A stretch of 64,000 nucleotides of DNA from Simplicispira suum (lineage in GTDB: Bacteria > Pseudomonadota > Gammaproteobacteria > Burkholderiales > Burkholderiaceae_C): NCBI RefSeq assembly GCF_003008595.1, contig NZ_CP027669.1:1116001-1180000 (forward strand), written 5' to 3'. Made by a program: the position numbers and the translations under genes. Shown piece by piece: positions 1 through 7,809 of the stretch. The notes beneath the pieces were generated by a model. The model was not told the origin of the DNA, did no database searches, and saw only the letters and a program-made list of their open reading frames with translations. Every line of letters begins with the position of its first letter. Position 1 is the stretch's first letter.

Positions 1-2
1 TG

Positions 3-242
3 CTGCTGGGTGCAGCGGTGGTGATAGCGGCAAAAATCGTCGGCACGGCCGTGGTGGCGCGCCTCTTCACCTTGACGCAACCGGCGCTGATGCGCCTGGC
101 GTGGTTTGCCATCTTTTACGTTCGCTGGATTGCGTTGAAGACGGCGCTGCTGGCCCGCGCCCGCGCATCCTGGCCCTGGCGAGCGGCACGGGTGCTGCGG
201 CGCCGCGCGCGGCGCTGGTGGCGGCGCACCGGTCTGCGTTGA
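3..242 (+). CDS. C-terminal end of an unidentified membrane protein (partial)
   Basis: The reading frame is open to the left edge, so only the last 79 residues are visible and the true start lies outside the window. The visible part begins with a hydrophobic stretch of about 15 residues, has a second hydrophobic segment around FAIFYVRWIALKTALL, and ends in a very arginine- and tryptophan-rich tail (RRRARRWWRR) that would sit on the cytoplasmic side by the positive-inside rule. I do not recognise the family and assign no function. It converges with the zinc-ribbon gene, with 13 bases between the two stop codons. Confidence 0.55.
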   Translation: MLGAAVVIAAKIVGTAVVARLFTLTQPALMRLAWFAIFYVRWIALKTALLARARASWPWRAARVLRRRARRWWRRTGLR

Positions 243-255
243 GCAGCCGAACGCT

Positions 256-1371
256 TCAGTCAGGAGTCAGCGACGCTGGTTGTGCCGGGGACACGGGGGC
301 CGCTACCCCCGGCGCAGGAGCAATGGCCGCAGCACGGCCAGCAACGGCTCCGCAGGCATGGCAGAACTTCGCAAACGCACTCTTGCGCGTGCCGCAGGCG
401 CCGCAGCGGTCAAACAGGCCGATGCCGCAGTGCGGACAGAAGTCGATCTGCTCGTTCTTGAGGTCGACCGGACGCTCGCAGCCGGGGCAGACGCTTTTGG
501 CCAGGCGCGCCAGCGCAACGTCGTAGCTCAGCTCCTTGCGGCGCTCCTGGTCCGGCAAGGCTTCGGCCAGTTTTTGCCGTTCCAGGTAGCGATTGAGGGC
601 CAGGATGGCGTAGCGTCCCACGATGGCGGTGACCGCAATGCCCACGATGTAGCGCACGTAGCCACCGTAGCTCGGCAGGTAGGGAACCAGTTCGACGAAG
701 AAGGCGAACAGCGCAAAGAAGATAAAACCCCAGACGAAAGGCCAGTAGGTTCCCTTGCGCTTTTTGACGAATAGCCAGCCGGCGATGGCGAGCAGCGGCA
801 GCGTCAGCGCCAGGCGGTAGAGGAAAACGCGCATTTCCACCTTGCGCATCTCCTCGCCCAGCCGGATGCGGGCGTCGGCTTCCATGCTGCTCAGCTGCTT
901 TTGTTTTTCCGCAGCAGATTGCCGAGCGTCCAGCGCGGCCTGCTGCTGCGCTTGCACCGCGCGCTGTTGTGCCTGTTCGGCGCGCTGCTGGGCGTCGAGC
1001 GCGCGGGTGCGGGCAATCACTTCGGGGTCTTGCTCGGAGCGCTCGGTCACGCTGCGGGTGGCCAGCCAGTTGCTAAAGCCCTCGCGCTGGGTACGTGTCT
1101 CGCTGCGCGCCTTGCTCAGCTGCAGGCGCGCTTGGGCCAGTGCGGTGTTGGCGGCCTCGGCTGCGGCTTCTTCGCTGCGCAACTCGGCACGCAGCCTTTC
1201 GGCGGCAGCGCGGTTGGCCAGAAAGTCGTCGAGCTCCAGCGGCTGTTCGACCTTGGGCAAGTCGCCCACCAGGGTTCCGCCTAGACCAATCAGAAAGCTG
1301 GCAAACACCAGCGCCACCAGCCAGAGGCCGCGACGAAACCATTTTTCGGACAGGCGCAAGGATTTGCTCAT
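256..1371 (-). CDS. Membrane protein with coiled coil and C-terminal double zinc ribbon
   Basis: A protein of 371 residues. An N-terminal membrane segment (about residues 13-35) is followed by a long alanine/glutamine/arginine-rich coiled coil (about 50-180), then three hydrophobic helices (about 180-260), and finally two zinc-ribbon knuckles near residues 290-345 with the pairs CPGC, CPHC, CGAC and CHAC. An alanine/proline tail ends the protein. The four CxxC pairs would hold two zinc ions on the cytoplasmic side. The architecture suggests a membrane-anchored scaffold or sensor, but I know of no assigned reaction and none is claimed. The ATG start is preceded by a GGAGAA ribosome site. It is divergent from the reductase at 1568, with a dispersed repeat between them. 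Confidence 0.75.
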   Translation of the reverse strand: MSKSLRLSEKWFRRGLWLVALVFASFLIGLGGTLVGDLPKVEQPLELDDFLANRAAAERLRAELRSEEAAAEAANTALAQARLQLSKARSETRTQREGFSNWLATRSVTERSEQDPEVIARTRALDAQQRAEQAQQRAVQAQQQAALDARQSAAEKQKQLSSMEADARIRLGEEMRKVEMRVFLYRLALTLPLLAIAGWLFVKKRKGTYWPFVWGFIFFALFAFFVELVPYLPSYGGYVRYIVGIAVTAIVGRYAILALNRYLERQKLAEALPDQERRKELSYDVALARLAKSVCPGCERPVDLKNEQIDFCPHCGIGLFDRCGACGTRKSAFAKFCHACGAVAGRAAAIAPAPGVAAPVSPAQPASLTPD

Positions 1372-1384
1372 TTCGTTCTCCTCG

Positions 1385-1446
1385 ATTCAAATACTATGTT
1401 TTTTATAGCTGCTTGCGCAACGTGTGCAAGCGCTAGTGGCTATTTT
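1385..1446 (+). repeat. Dispersed palindromic repeat, family A, copy 1
   Basis: A copy of the short repeat found eight times in this window. The core reads AGCTGCTTGCGC, a few variable bases, then GCAAGCGCTAG, followed by TGGC. It is preceded by the typical ATTCAAATACT lead-in. The two arms form a hairpin. It lies between two divergent genes, just upstream of the zinc-ribbon gene. This is the only copy in the plus orientation. Confidence 0.8.
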
Positions 1447-1567
1447 CATTCCTTTTTTCGGCTTTGGTGTACATCCCGCTCAGCCGCAGAAGGTCCTTCG
1501 CATGCGCGACAGGAAGGCTCGGGTCGCGCTTTCACAATGCTGCGATTGCACTCCAAGGACCTCTTCC

Positions 1568-2749
1568 ATGCCCAAAGCTTTTGATCTTGTCGTTCACGGC
1601 GCCACCGGCTTCACTGGCCGGCTGGTGGTGGAGTATCTGCTGCAGCGCTACCCGGCGGGCAGCGGTCTGCGCTGGGCCATGGGCGGGCGCAGCGCAGACA
1701 AGCTCGCGTCGGTGCGCGATGCCATCGGCGCGCCCGCCGATACGCCGTTGGTAGTCACCGACAGCCGGGACCCCGCCAGTCTGCAGGCGCTGATGGCACA
1801 AACCCGGCTGGTGCTGACCACCGTGGGGCCTTACCAGCTCTACGGCAGCGAACTGGTGGCCGCCTGCGCGGCGGCAGGCGTGGACTATGTCGATCTCTGC
1901 GGCGAGCCGGCCTGGATGCGCCAGATGATCGACGCGCACGAAGCTGCGGCCAAGGCCAGCGGCGCGCGCATCGTGTTCTCTTGCGGGTTCGACTCCATTC
2001 CGTTCGACATGGGCGTCTGGATGCTGCAAAACGAGATGCGCTCGCGCTTTGGCCACCCTGCCAGCCGCGTGCGCGGACGCGTGCGCAAGATGAAGGGCAC
2101 CTTCTCGGGCGGCACTGCAGCCAGCCTGAAGGCCACCCTGGCAGCAGCCGCCGCCGACCCTGGCGTGCTGGATCTGCTGCGCAACCCCTTCTCGCTCACG
2201 CCGGGCTTCCAGGGGCCGCGCCAGCCAACGGGCAGCAAGCCCATGGTGGATGAGGCGCTGGGCCTGTGGGTGGCGCCGTTCGTGATGGCCGCCATCAACA
2301 CGCGCAACGTGCACCGCTCCAACTTTTTGCTGGGGCACAGCTACGGCGCCGATTTCGTGTACGACGAGATGCTGGTGACCGGTGTCGGCGAGAAGGGCGA
2401 GGCAATTGCCAACGCGGTGGCCGCCGACAAATCGCTCGGCTCCGACGGCGGTCCCCAGCCGGGCGAAGGCCCGTCGCGCGAGGAGCGTGAAGCGGGTTCC
2501 TATGACGTGCTGTTCCTGGGCGAAGATGCCCAGGGCCAGCTCCTGCGCGTGGCGGTCCAGGGAGACCGCGATCCGGGCTACGGATCGACGTCGAAAATGA
2601 TTGCCGAGGCCGCCGCGTGCCTGCTGCAGGACGCGACCCACACGCCGGGTGGCATCTGGACGCCTGCGCCGGCACTGGGCCAGCCGCTCATCGACCGGCT
2701 GCAGGCCCACGCCGGGCTGACGTTTTCAGTGGAGGAAGCGCCGCACTGA
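1568..2749 (+). CDS. Saccharopine dehydrogenase-like NAD(P)-binding oxidoreductase (trans-acting enoyl reductase type)
   Basis: A 393-residue protein beginning with a Rossmann fold (FDLVVHGATGFTGRLVVEYL, residues 4-23), in which the G-x-T-G-F-T-G loop binds the dinucleotide. The pattern VDYVDLCGEPAWMRQMID and the cysteine-containing FSCGFDSIPFD are hallmarks of the saccharopine-dehydrogenase-like family that includes mycobacterial trans-acting enoyl reductases. Members are often membrane-associated and act on lipid or polyketide substrates. The substrate here is unknown. The start was set at the ATG giving MPKAFDL because the Rossmann strand begins immediately after it and an AAGGA ribosome site lies about 10 bases upstream; upstream in-frame codons are not protein-like. 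It stands alone, convergent with the next gene. Confidence 0.85.
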   Translation: MPKAFDLVVHGATGFTGRLVVEYLLQRYPAGSGLRWAMGGRSADKLASVRDAIGAPADTPLVVTDSRDPASLQALMAQTRLVLTTVGPYQLYGSELVAACAAAGVDYVDLCGEPAWMRQMIDAHEAAAKASGARIVFSCGFDSIPFDMGVWMLQNEMRSRFGHPASRVRGRVRKMKGTFSGGTAASLKATLAAAAADPGVLDLLRNPFSLTPGFQGPRQPTGSKPMVDEALGLWVAPFVMAAINTRNVHRSNFLLGHSYGADFVYDEMLVTGVGEKGEAIANAVAADKSLGSDGGPQPGEGPSREEREAGSYDVLFLGEDAQGQLLRVAVQGDRDPGYGSTSKMIAEAAACLLQDATHTPGGIWTPAPALGQPLIDRLQAHAGLTFSVEEAPH

Positions 2750-2796
2750 AGCACGGGCACACCCGCCCCCGTGGGTGGTGCTGCGGCTGCTGCGCC

Positions 2797-3708
2797 TCAG
2801 CGGCTGTCGCGCTTGCCTTGGACGCGGCGCACGTTGGAGCTGACGTGGCCCTGGATCGCAATGTTGCCGGGCATGGCACGTACCGGATTGCCCCGCTGGG
2901 CCGACGCCACCATGTCGAGCGGCGCATTGACGTCCGGCGCGCGGGCCTTGCCGCCGTAGGTGGGCGCACGCTTGGATGGCGCCTTGTTCGAGCGCGGCGT
3001 CGGGTCCGTTCCATTCAGGTGGTCGATGTGCGGAGCGTCGTCGCTGGCCTGCTGCAGGTTGGCGACGGCGCTGAGTGCCTGTTCCGGCGCTTTCGGCTTG
3101 CGCGCCTTGGGTGGGTTGGCGGATGTCGGGAACGGACTCTTTGCGCCTCCAGCTGCCGCGCCCTTCTTCGCTGGTGCGGCGCGGACTTTGCCTGTAGCAG
3201 GCGCCTTGCTTGCGCTTGGCTTGGCCGGCGTCGCCGCGGAGCTCCCACGGGCCGCACTTTTTCTGACTGGCTTGGCGGAGACCTTGGTCGCCTTGGCGGG
3301 CACTTTTGCTGCCGCCTTTGCGGCCGGCTTCACAAGGCGCTTGCCCGGCGCCGGCCTGGCGCGCACCGGAGCGGCTGCAGCCGGTTGTTCACGCGCCTCG
3401 CGCGCGATCAGCAGGCTGCTGCGTGCCTCAAAGCGCTCCAGCATCTCCTGCATGATTTCGGCCTTGCGCTGGGTGCGTGCATTGGCGTCTTGGGCCGATT
3501 GCGCGCCTCCTTTGGCCTTGCCGCGCAGGGCCACGGTCTGGCGGCGGTACAGATCGCGGTATTTGTCGCGCAGCGTGCGGCATCGCTTTTCCTTGCCTGC
3601 CAGTTGCTTGACCGAAAACTGCTTGATCGGGTCGGCACGGCTGTTGTCGAACAGTTCAAGCTCGGCGGCAGTCAACAGTGGCTTTGCCTGGGTGATGCTG
3701 GTGGCCAT
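2797..3708 (-). CDS. Hypothetical lysine/alanine-rich protein
   Basis: A 303-residue protein of unknown function. Residues 1-110 form a charged, probably helical region (AELELFDNSRADPIKQFSVK, then a run with KEKRCRTLRDKYRDLYRRQ). Residues 115-215 are a low-complexity, strongly basic stretch rich in Ala, Lys and Pro, resembling histone-H1-like tails. The end is polar with several NxxK segments. The start at 3708 is chosen over an ATG seven codons upstream because the ribosome site AAGGAGG lies inside that extension, 7 bases before the chosen ATG. The basic tail suggests nucleic-acid binding, but this is inference only. It is divergent from the WXXGXW gene. Confidence 0.7.
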   Translation of the reverse strand: MATSITQAKPLLTAAELELFDNSRADPIKQFSVKQLAGKEKRCRTLRDKYRDLYRRQTVALRGKAKGGAQSAQDANARTQRKAEIMQEMLERFEARSSLLIAREAREQPAAAAPVRARPAPGKRLVKPAAKAAAKVPAKATKVSAKPVRKSAARGSSAATPAKPSASKAPATGKVRAAPAKKGAAAGGAKSPFPTSANPPKARKPKAPEQALSAVANLQQASDDAPHIDHLNGTDPTPRSNKAPSKRAPTYGGKARAPDVNAPLDMVASAQRGNPVRAMPGNIAIQGHVSSNVRRVQGKRDSR

Positions 3709-3877
3709 CTTGGTCTCCTCCTTGGACATTTGGGACGTGCAGGATGCGCGCCAAGCTCATGGTAGTGCCTATGGGCCGAAAACGCGTGTCGGACTGACGC
3801 GCGTTTGACTTGCACTGCCGCCCCCGCTTCATCCCGTCACCCGCCTACACACAACTTCACTCGTTGCCTACAGGCAT

Positions 3878-3907
3878 TTGACAAACAGGCCACATCATGG
3901 CGATATT
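3878..3907 (+). promoter_or_regulatory. Candidate sigma-70 promoter of the WXXGXW protein gene
   Basis: A perfect -35 hexamer TTGACA (3878-3883) is followed after 18 bases by GATATT (3902-3907), a 4 of 6 match to the -10 consensus. Transcription would start near 3914, about 28 bases before the ATG at 3942. An upstream hairpin with arms at 3780-3790 and 3796-3806 (one mismatch) may insulate it from the divergent gene. Confidence 0.5.
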
Positions 3908-3941
3908 GGCTTCCAGTGAGCCGTACTTGAGGAGAACATCT

Positions 3942-4463
3942 ATGCACCGTCCACTCGCCATCGTTGCCGCTGCGGCCGCCCTTGCCTTTACGAGTCTGGC
4001 ACCCGCGCAGGCCGCGACCCAAGGCACCGTGATCATTCAATCCGGTCCCACGATCGAATACCGCAACCTGCCTCCTCCACCGCCGCCACGCGTGGTGACA
4101 CGACCAGGAATGCGGCACGGCCACGTCTGGGTGGAGGGTCATTGGGAATGGCGCGGCACACGCTACCGCTGGATCGACGGCTATTGGACCAAGGCACGGG
4201 CCGGCTACATGTACCGCCAACCGCACTGGGTGCAGCGCGACGGCGACTGGCGCTTTGAACGCGGCGGTTGGGATCAAAGGCGTGGCAATTGGGATCATCG
4301 GCGCGGGCCAGGCATGCGAGACAGTGACCACGACGGCATTCGCAACCGATACGACCGCGACATGGATGGCGATGGTCTGCGCAACGACCGGGACCGCGAT
4401 CGCGATGGCGACGGGGTGCGCAACCGCAAGGACAAGCATCCGAACAATCCACGTCGCAATTAA
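3942..4463 (+). CDS. Exported WXXGXW-repeat protein with calcium-binding aspartate repeats
   Basis: A 173-residue exported protein. Residues 1-25 are a clear signal peptide (MHRPLAIVAAAAALAFTSLA, ending APAQA). A short proline run follows. Residues about 60-110 carry the aromatic WVEGHWEWRG, YRWIDGYW and PHWVQRDGDWRF units of the BcpO-related WXXGXW family of periplasmic or surface proteins. The C-terminal 55 residues are three aspartate loops (DSDHDGIRNR, DMDGDGLRND, DRDGDGVRNR) of the thrombospondin type-3 kind, which in other proteins bind Ca2+. The start is fixed by the GAGGAGA ribosome site 6 bases upstream of the ATG. Function is unknown; a calcium-stabilised envelope or adhesion role is inference. 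Confidence 0.8.
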   Translation: MHRPLAIVAAAAALAFTSLAPAQAATQGTVIIQSGPTIEYRNLPPPPPPRVVTRPGMRHGHVWVEGHWEWRGTRYRWIDGYWTKARAGYMYRQPHWVQRDGDWRFERGGWDQRRGNWDHRRGPGMRDSDHDGIRNRYDRDMDGDGLRNDRDRDRDGDGVRNRKDKHPNNPRRN

Positions 4464-4488
4464 GTTTGACGCCATGCTGATTCGACAA

Positions 4489-4519
4489 GGGTTCCAACCG
4501 CATGGTTGGGGCCCTTTTT
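4489..4519 (+). terminator. Rho-independent terminator after the WXXGXW gene
   Basis: Arms GGGTTCCAACC (4489-4499) and GGTTGGGGCCC (4504-4514), with two G-U pairs and a four-base loop, are followed directly by TTTTT. It lies 26 bases after the stop codon and separates this gene from the convergent FIST gene. Confidence 0.85.
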
Positions 4520-4523
4520 CGCG

Positions 4524-5756
4524 CTACAGCTCCGCGAGAAACACCGTCAGCACGCCGGTGTAGCCATAAATGTTGGCGTGCGCGATCTCACCCCCGGCAA
4601 AAAAGCCGACCAGTGGTACGTCGCCCAGGGCATGCTGCACGATGCGCAGCTCGGCGCTGTCCCCTCCAAAATGCCGACCGCCGCGGCCTGAGCAGCTCAC
4701 GTAGAGCGCGCCTGCGATGGCGTGGGTGGGCGCCGCGCCTTCAGGCGCCAGCTCTTCACGAATTTCGGCGCAGATGCGCACCAGATCGGCGCGTGCCGCC
4801 TGCACGTTGCGCTGGCAGAACGCCAGGCGCATGCCACTCTCCACATGCTCTGCAAGCGCCACGCCGTGGCGTGTGCCATCGAGCCCGACAATGTGCCGCA
4901 CGCGCGTTTCAGCGCCAAAATGGCCGGTGCTGCGCAAAGCAGTCGCAGGTCCTGGGCGCTCGTCGTCCATCAGACCGGCAAGCGTTACGCGCACGCGCTC
5001 GATGGCGTGCTGCGGGTCCGCAGTGAGCGATACCTCCAGTATGTTGAGCAAGCGCTCCAGAGCCGGCTCGTCGTCCAGCGCCAGCACCACATTGTCGGCA
5101 GCCTCCGTGATGCGGTGCACCGGTCCGACGGGCTGGCAGCCTTGCGTGACGCGCGAGATGAGTGCCACGCCAGCGCCAAACGCGACGCCCGAGAGGCCGC
5201 CCGCAAACACCCCGCTCGCAGCCCCCTGTCCAGCGAGATTGCCGTCCCCTCCCACGGCAAACTGCACGCTGGTGCTGCGGCTGGCGGCCAGGCCCCCAAA
5301 AAGATAGCCGCTGGCCGTGCGGTCGGCCAGCTCTGCCACCAGCGCGGCCACGTCGGGCGCAGTGCCATCGGCATGGACCAGAGCCGTCTTGGCCGAAAAC
5401 CCGCCCGCCCCACTGCGCGGCAGCGGCGCCACGCCGGAGAACACGCGGTACTGGTCGGACGGCAACTCCAGCAGCATGAGTGCGAGCGCGGGCTGATCGA
5501 AGTACTCGGCACTGCCGCCGCACACACCGACACCCACAGTGCCGCTCCAATCGGTGATTTCGGGCAGTTCAGCGCCCAGCAGGTCGAGCACTTCCTGAGC
5601 GTCGTCAACGTAATGGTCGCTGATGTAGAGCAGGCCGAGCGTGGGCGCCGAGGCATAGCCCGGCGCGCTCATTTGCGCGCGCACCTGGGCCAGCGCCATC
5701 AAGGCCGCCATGCGTGCCTGCGGATGGGTGGCGTGGCCGGTTGGAAACAGTTTCAT
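4524..5756 (-). CDS. FIST domain signal-transduction protein
   Basis: A 410-residue soluble protein with an N-terminal FIST domain (about residues 30-210, containing TVGVGVCGGSAEYFDQPALA) and a C-terminal FIST_C domain (about 240-395) ending in ALYVSCSGRG and the diagnostic VGFFAGGEIAHANIYGYTGV. FIST domains are thought to be small-ligand (perhaps amino-acid) sensing modules and are usually linked to signalling outputs. Here no output domain is fused and no kinase or cyclase is adjacent, so the partner is unknown. It stands alone, 52 bases downstream of phaM on the same strand, so cotranscription is possible. The ATG start gives MKLFPTGHATHPQARMA, typical of the family. Confidence 0.85.
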   Translation of the reverse strand: MKLFPTGHATHPQARMAALMALAQVRAQMSAPGYASAPTLGLLYISDHYVDDAQEVLDLLGAELPEITDWSGTVGVGVCGGSAEYFDQPALALMLLELPSDQYRVFSGVAPLPRSGAGGFSAKTALVHADGTAPDVAALVAELADRTASGYLFGGLAASRSTSVQFAVGGDGNLAGQGAASGVFAGGLSGVAFGAGVALISRVTQGCQPVGPVHRITEAADNVVLALDDEPALERLLNILEVSLTADPQHAIERVRVTLAGLMDDERPGPATALRSTGHFGAETRVRHIVGLDGTRHGVALAEHVESGMRLAFCQRNVQAARADLVRICAEIREELAPEGAAPTHAIAGALYVSCSGRGGRHFGGDSAELRIVQHALGDVPLVGFFAGGEIAHANIYGYTGVLTVFLAEL

Positions 5757-5808
5757 GACAGTGCCGCCCAGATTGCACGGCGCGTACGGACCGTTTGCGC
5801 CGGCAAAC

Positions 5809-6630
5809 TCAGCGTTTTTTGGGGCTGGTTTTGCGCGGCGCCGCCTTCTTTGCGGCAGCCTTGCTCGTGTTCTTCGCGGCAGCGGTTTTCTTGGCCGCAG
5901 CGGTTTTCTTGGCCGCAGCGGTTTTCTTCGCTGCAGTCTTTGGACTGGCGGCGGCTTTGGCGCGGCCCGTGGCGGTCTTCAGAGCGTCCTTGGCCAGACC
6001 GGCGGCCAGGTTGCGGGTGGCGTCCATCGCCGTCTGGCGCGCAGCGTCTTTCATGGCAGAGCTGGCAATCTGCTGGAACTGCTGCGTCAGTGCGCCCCAC
6101 CACTGCATCGGGTCAATGACGCTGGTAGGCGCCGCCTTGCCTTTGGCTTTGCCTTCGGGTGCCTTGCCTTGCGCCGATTTGCGTTCGGCAGGTGCCCCCT
6201 CTTCTGCCGCAGGCCGGGCCAAGTCCGCCGCGCGGGACGCCACACCGCCCACCAGGTGCGCGGCCTGGGCCATGCCCTCGCCCGCCTTGTGCACGCCGCC
6301 CATCACGGTATCGGCCGTCTTGAGTTTGAATGCATTGGCCACGTCGCCCATGCTGAAGTTCATGCCCTTGAGTGTGACCAGGGTCATTTTTTGCACCTCC
6401 AGCGCCTGGATGGTGGCAGCCAGGGCGCGCGAGTTCTGTTCCAACCAGAACTGCACGGCCTTGAGTTCTTCAACGCGCTTGTCCAGCTCTTCGACGCTGA
6501 TGGTAGGCGCCACCCAGTTGGACAGTTGGGGCAGTTGCGGAATGCCTCCCGCAGCTCCCTTGGCCAGGCCTTGCAGAAAATCAAAGCCGGGGACGAATTT
6601 GCCTAAACCAAAGGGGGTTGAATCGCTCAT
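5809..6630 (-). CDS. phaM: PhaM-type polyhydroxyalkanoate granule regulatory protein
   Basis: A 273-residue protein. The conserved N-terminal block (GKFVPGFDFLQGL, then FWLEQNSRALAATIQALEVQ at about residues 55-85) and a lysine/alanine-rich tail (about 225-273) match PhaM. In Cupriavidus PhaM activates the polyhydroxybutyrate synthase PhaC and tethers granules to the nucleoid through its basic tail. The middle carries DPMQWWGALTQQFQQIA. The tail contains tandem TAAAKK units encoded by an 18-bp DNA repeat, so tail length probably varies between strains. The ATG at 6630 is chosen because the conserved block starts just after it. No phaC or phasin gene lies nearby, so the granule role comes from family resemblance. 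Confidence 0.8.
   Translation of the reverse strand: MSDSTPFGLGKFVPGFDFLQGLAKGAAGGIPQLPQLSNWVAPTISVEELDKRVEELKAVQFWLEQNSRALAATIQALEVQKMTLVTLKGMNFSMGDVANAFKLKTADTVMGGVHKAGEGMAQAAHLVGGVASRAADLARPAAEEGAPAERKSAQGKAPEGKAKGKAAPTSVIDPMQWWGALTQQFQQIASSAMKDAARQTAMDATRNLAAGLAKDALKTATGRAKAAASPKTAAKKTAAAKKTAAAKKTAAAKNTSKAAAKKAAPRKTSPKKR
5879..5936. repeat. Three tandem 18-bp units in phaM
   Basis: Units at 5879-5896, 5897-5914 (identical) and 5915-5932 (ending CGCT instead of GGCC), plus a four-base partial. Each encodes six residues of the alanine/lysine tail of PhaM, so changes in copy number keep the reading frame. Confidence 0.9.
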
Positions 6631-6729
6631 GGTTGCTTCCGCTGTGGGTGGAGAAAAGGGGTGCGGACAGCTTACTCCAATGCGCCACCGCTGTGGGGCT
6701 TGCCTGCAGCGCACGGGTTTGCCGGACGC

Positions 6730-7224
6730 TCAGTGCTTGTGCATGGGCATCGCCATGGGGGCCGCTGGGCCACCAGGTGCCATCGTTGCCACCGGCAACT
6801 GCAGCTCCATGCGGCGCTCATCGCCCTTGGCGTCCTTGAATACCAGGGTCAGCGGCAACTGCGTGTCCTTGGCCAACGGGGCCTTCAAGTCCATCAGCAT
6901 GATGTGGTAGCCGCCCGGTTTGAGCTCCACCGCCTTGCCGGCCGGCAGATCGAGTTCCGGCAGGGCGCGCATCTTCATGACGTTGCCGTCCATCTTCATC
7001 TCATGCACTTCGGCGTGGCCGGCTGCGGGCGTCTCGGCGCGCAGAAGTTGCAGCGGCTCGCTGGCGGTGATGCGCATGAAGGCACCCGAGCTTTTTTGGC
7101 CCTGGACGCTGGCGCGCACCCAGGCGCCATCGACGGCGGCCGGAGCGGCGCCCTGGGCATAGGCATTGCCGGCCAGCAAGGTCGCGGCGAGCAGCAGGGG
7201 GGTGGTGAAACGTTGCATAGTCAT
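6730..7224 (-). CDS. Periplasmic copper chaperone PCu(A)C
   Basis: A 164-residue exported protein. The signal peptide MQRFTTPLLLAATLLAGNAYA is followed by a PCu(A)C (DUF461) domain. The copper ligands are visible as VHEMKM and, about 30 residues on, GGYHIMLM, matching the HxM-type site that binds Cu(I) in this family and delivers it to the CuA site of cytochrome oxidase. The end is extended and methionine/histidine rich (MAMPMHKH), probably an extra copper-binding tail. The gene is last in a leftward set, 20 bases after ycnI. The context of YcnI, a TonB receptor and DUF2946 supports copper trafficking. Confidence 0.9.
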   Translation of the reverse strand: MTMQRFTTPLLLAATLLAGNAYAQGAAPAAVDGAWVRASVQGQKSSGAFMRITASEPLQLLRAETPAAGHAEVHEMKMDGNVMKMRALPELDLPAGKAVELKPGGYHIMLMDLKAPLAKDTQLPLTLVFKDAKGDERRMELQLPVATMAPGGPAAPMAMPMHKH

Positions 7225-7244
7225 CGTGGGCTCCTGTGAAAAAC

Positions 7245-7799
7245 TTAGTGGGAATGGCCGCCGGCTGCGGGCAGCAGATCCAGCGCGGCGGCGGGGGATT
7301 TGAGGTCGTGCGGCTTCTGGCCGGCAGCGGGCACCTCGGTCCAGTCCATGCGGCCCTGCTCGCAGAGCTGCTCCACCGGCCAGTAGATCGTTCCGGCCTG
7401 GCTGGGCAGGTGCGCCTGGAGCACGAACTCGTCGTAGAAATCGCCGGGCAGTGCATCCGCCGGCGTCTTGGCGCTCCAGCGGATGCGGCGCACTTCCTCG
7501 GTAACGGTCTTGCCGTGGTCGCTGCGCGGCTGGGCCAGCTTCTCGCGCTCGATGGCAACCGTCCAGCCCGGCTTGGGCATGGGCTTGGCGCCGTCCACAC
7601 CGGCTGGCAAGGTCACGGCAATTTCACGCGTGGGCGACTCGCCACAGCCGTGGCCGACGCGGAACGTGGCCTTGTAGCTGCTGCCCGCATGGGCCACCTG
7701 GTATTCCAGCGTGATGTGTGCGTTTGCAGGGCTAAAAAGGCCGCTAGCGCTTACCAGTAAAGCGCTGATAGCTACAAATTTCAGAGTATTTGAAGGCAT
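7245..7799 (-). CDS. ycnI: YcnI family (DUF1775) copper-binding protein
   Basis: A 184-residue exported protein. After a signal peptide of about 24 residues the mature chain begins HITLEYQVA, so cleavage after ...ANA exposes an N-terminal histidine. In Bacillus YcnI that histidine, with a conserved glutamate, binds Cu(II). The domain ends near PVEQLCEQGRMDWTEVP; the tail finishes GGHSH. A C-terminal membrane helix seen in some relatives is absent here. The start at 7799 is chosen because it gives a signal peptide; further upstream the frame runs into the TonB receptor gene. Remarkably, codons 3 to about 22 are a copy of the dispersed family A repeat read in frame. It lies 10 bases after the receptor gene. 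Confidence 0.88.
   Translation of the reverse strand: MPSNTLKFVAISALLVSASGLFSPANAHITLEYQVAHAGSSYKATFRVGHGCGESPTREIAVTLPAGVDGAKPMPKPGWTVAIEREKLAQPRSDHGKTVTEEVRRIRWSAKTPADALPGDFYDEFVLQAHLPSQAGTIYWPVEQLCEQGRMDWTEVPAAGQKPHDLKSPAAALDLLPAAGGHSH
7734..7795 (-). repeat. Dispersed palindromic repeat, family A, copy 2 (inside ycnI)
   Basis: In the minus orientation the copy reads TTCAAATACTCTGAAATTTG, TAGCTATCAGCGCTTTACTG, GTAAGCGCTAGCGGCC and then TTTTTA. It shows the full family structure: lead-in, TAGCT, paired GCGCT arms and GGCC. It lies wholly inside ycnI and encodes SNTLKFVAISALLVSASGLF, the hydrophobic core of the signal peptide. Confidence 0.88.
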
Positions 7800-7809
7800 G
7801 GTGGTTCTT

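Noticed and set aside
3780..3806. A hairpin AAACGCGTGTC / GACGCGCGTTT considered as a terminator
   Set aside because: It lies between two divergent genes, so neither transcript ends there; the T-run is too short for a terminator call.
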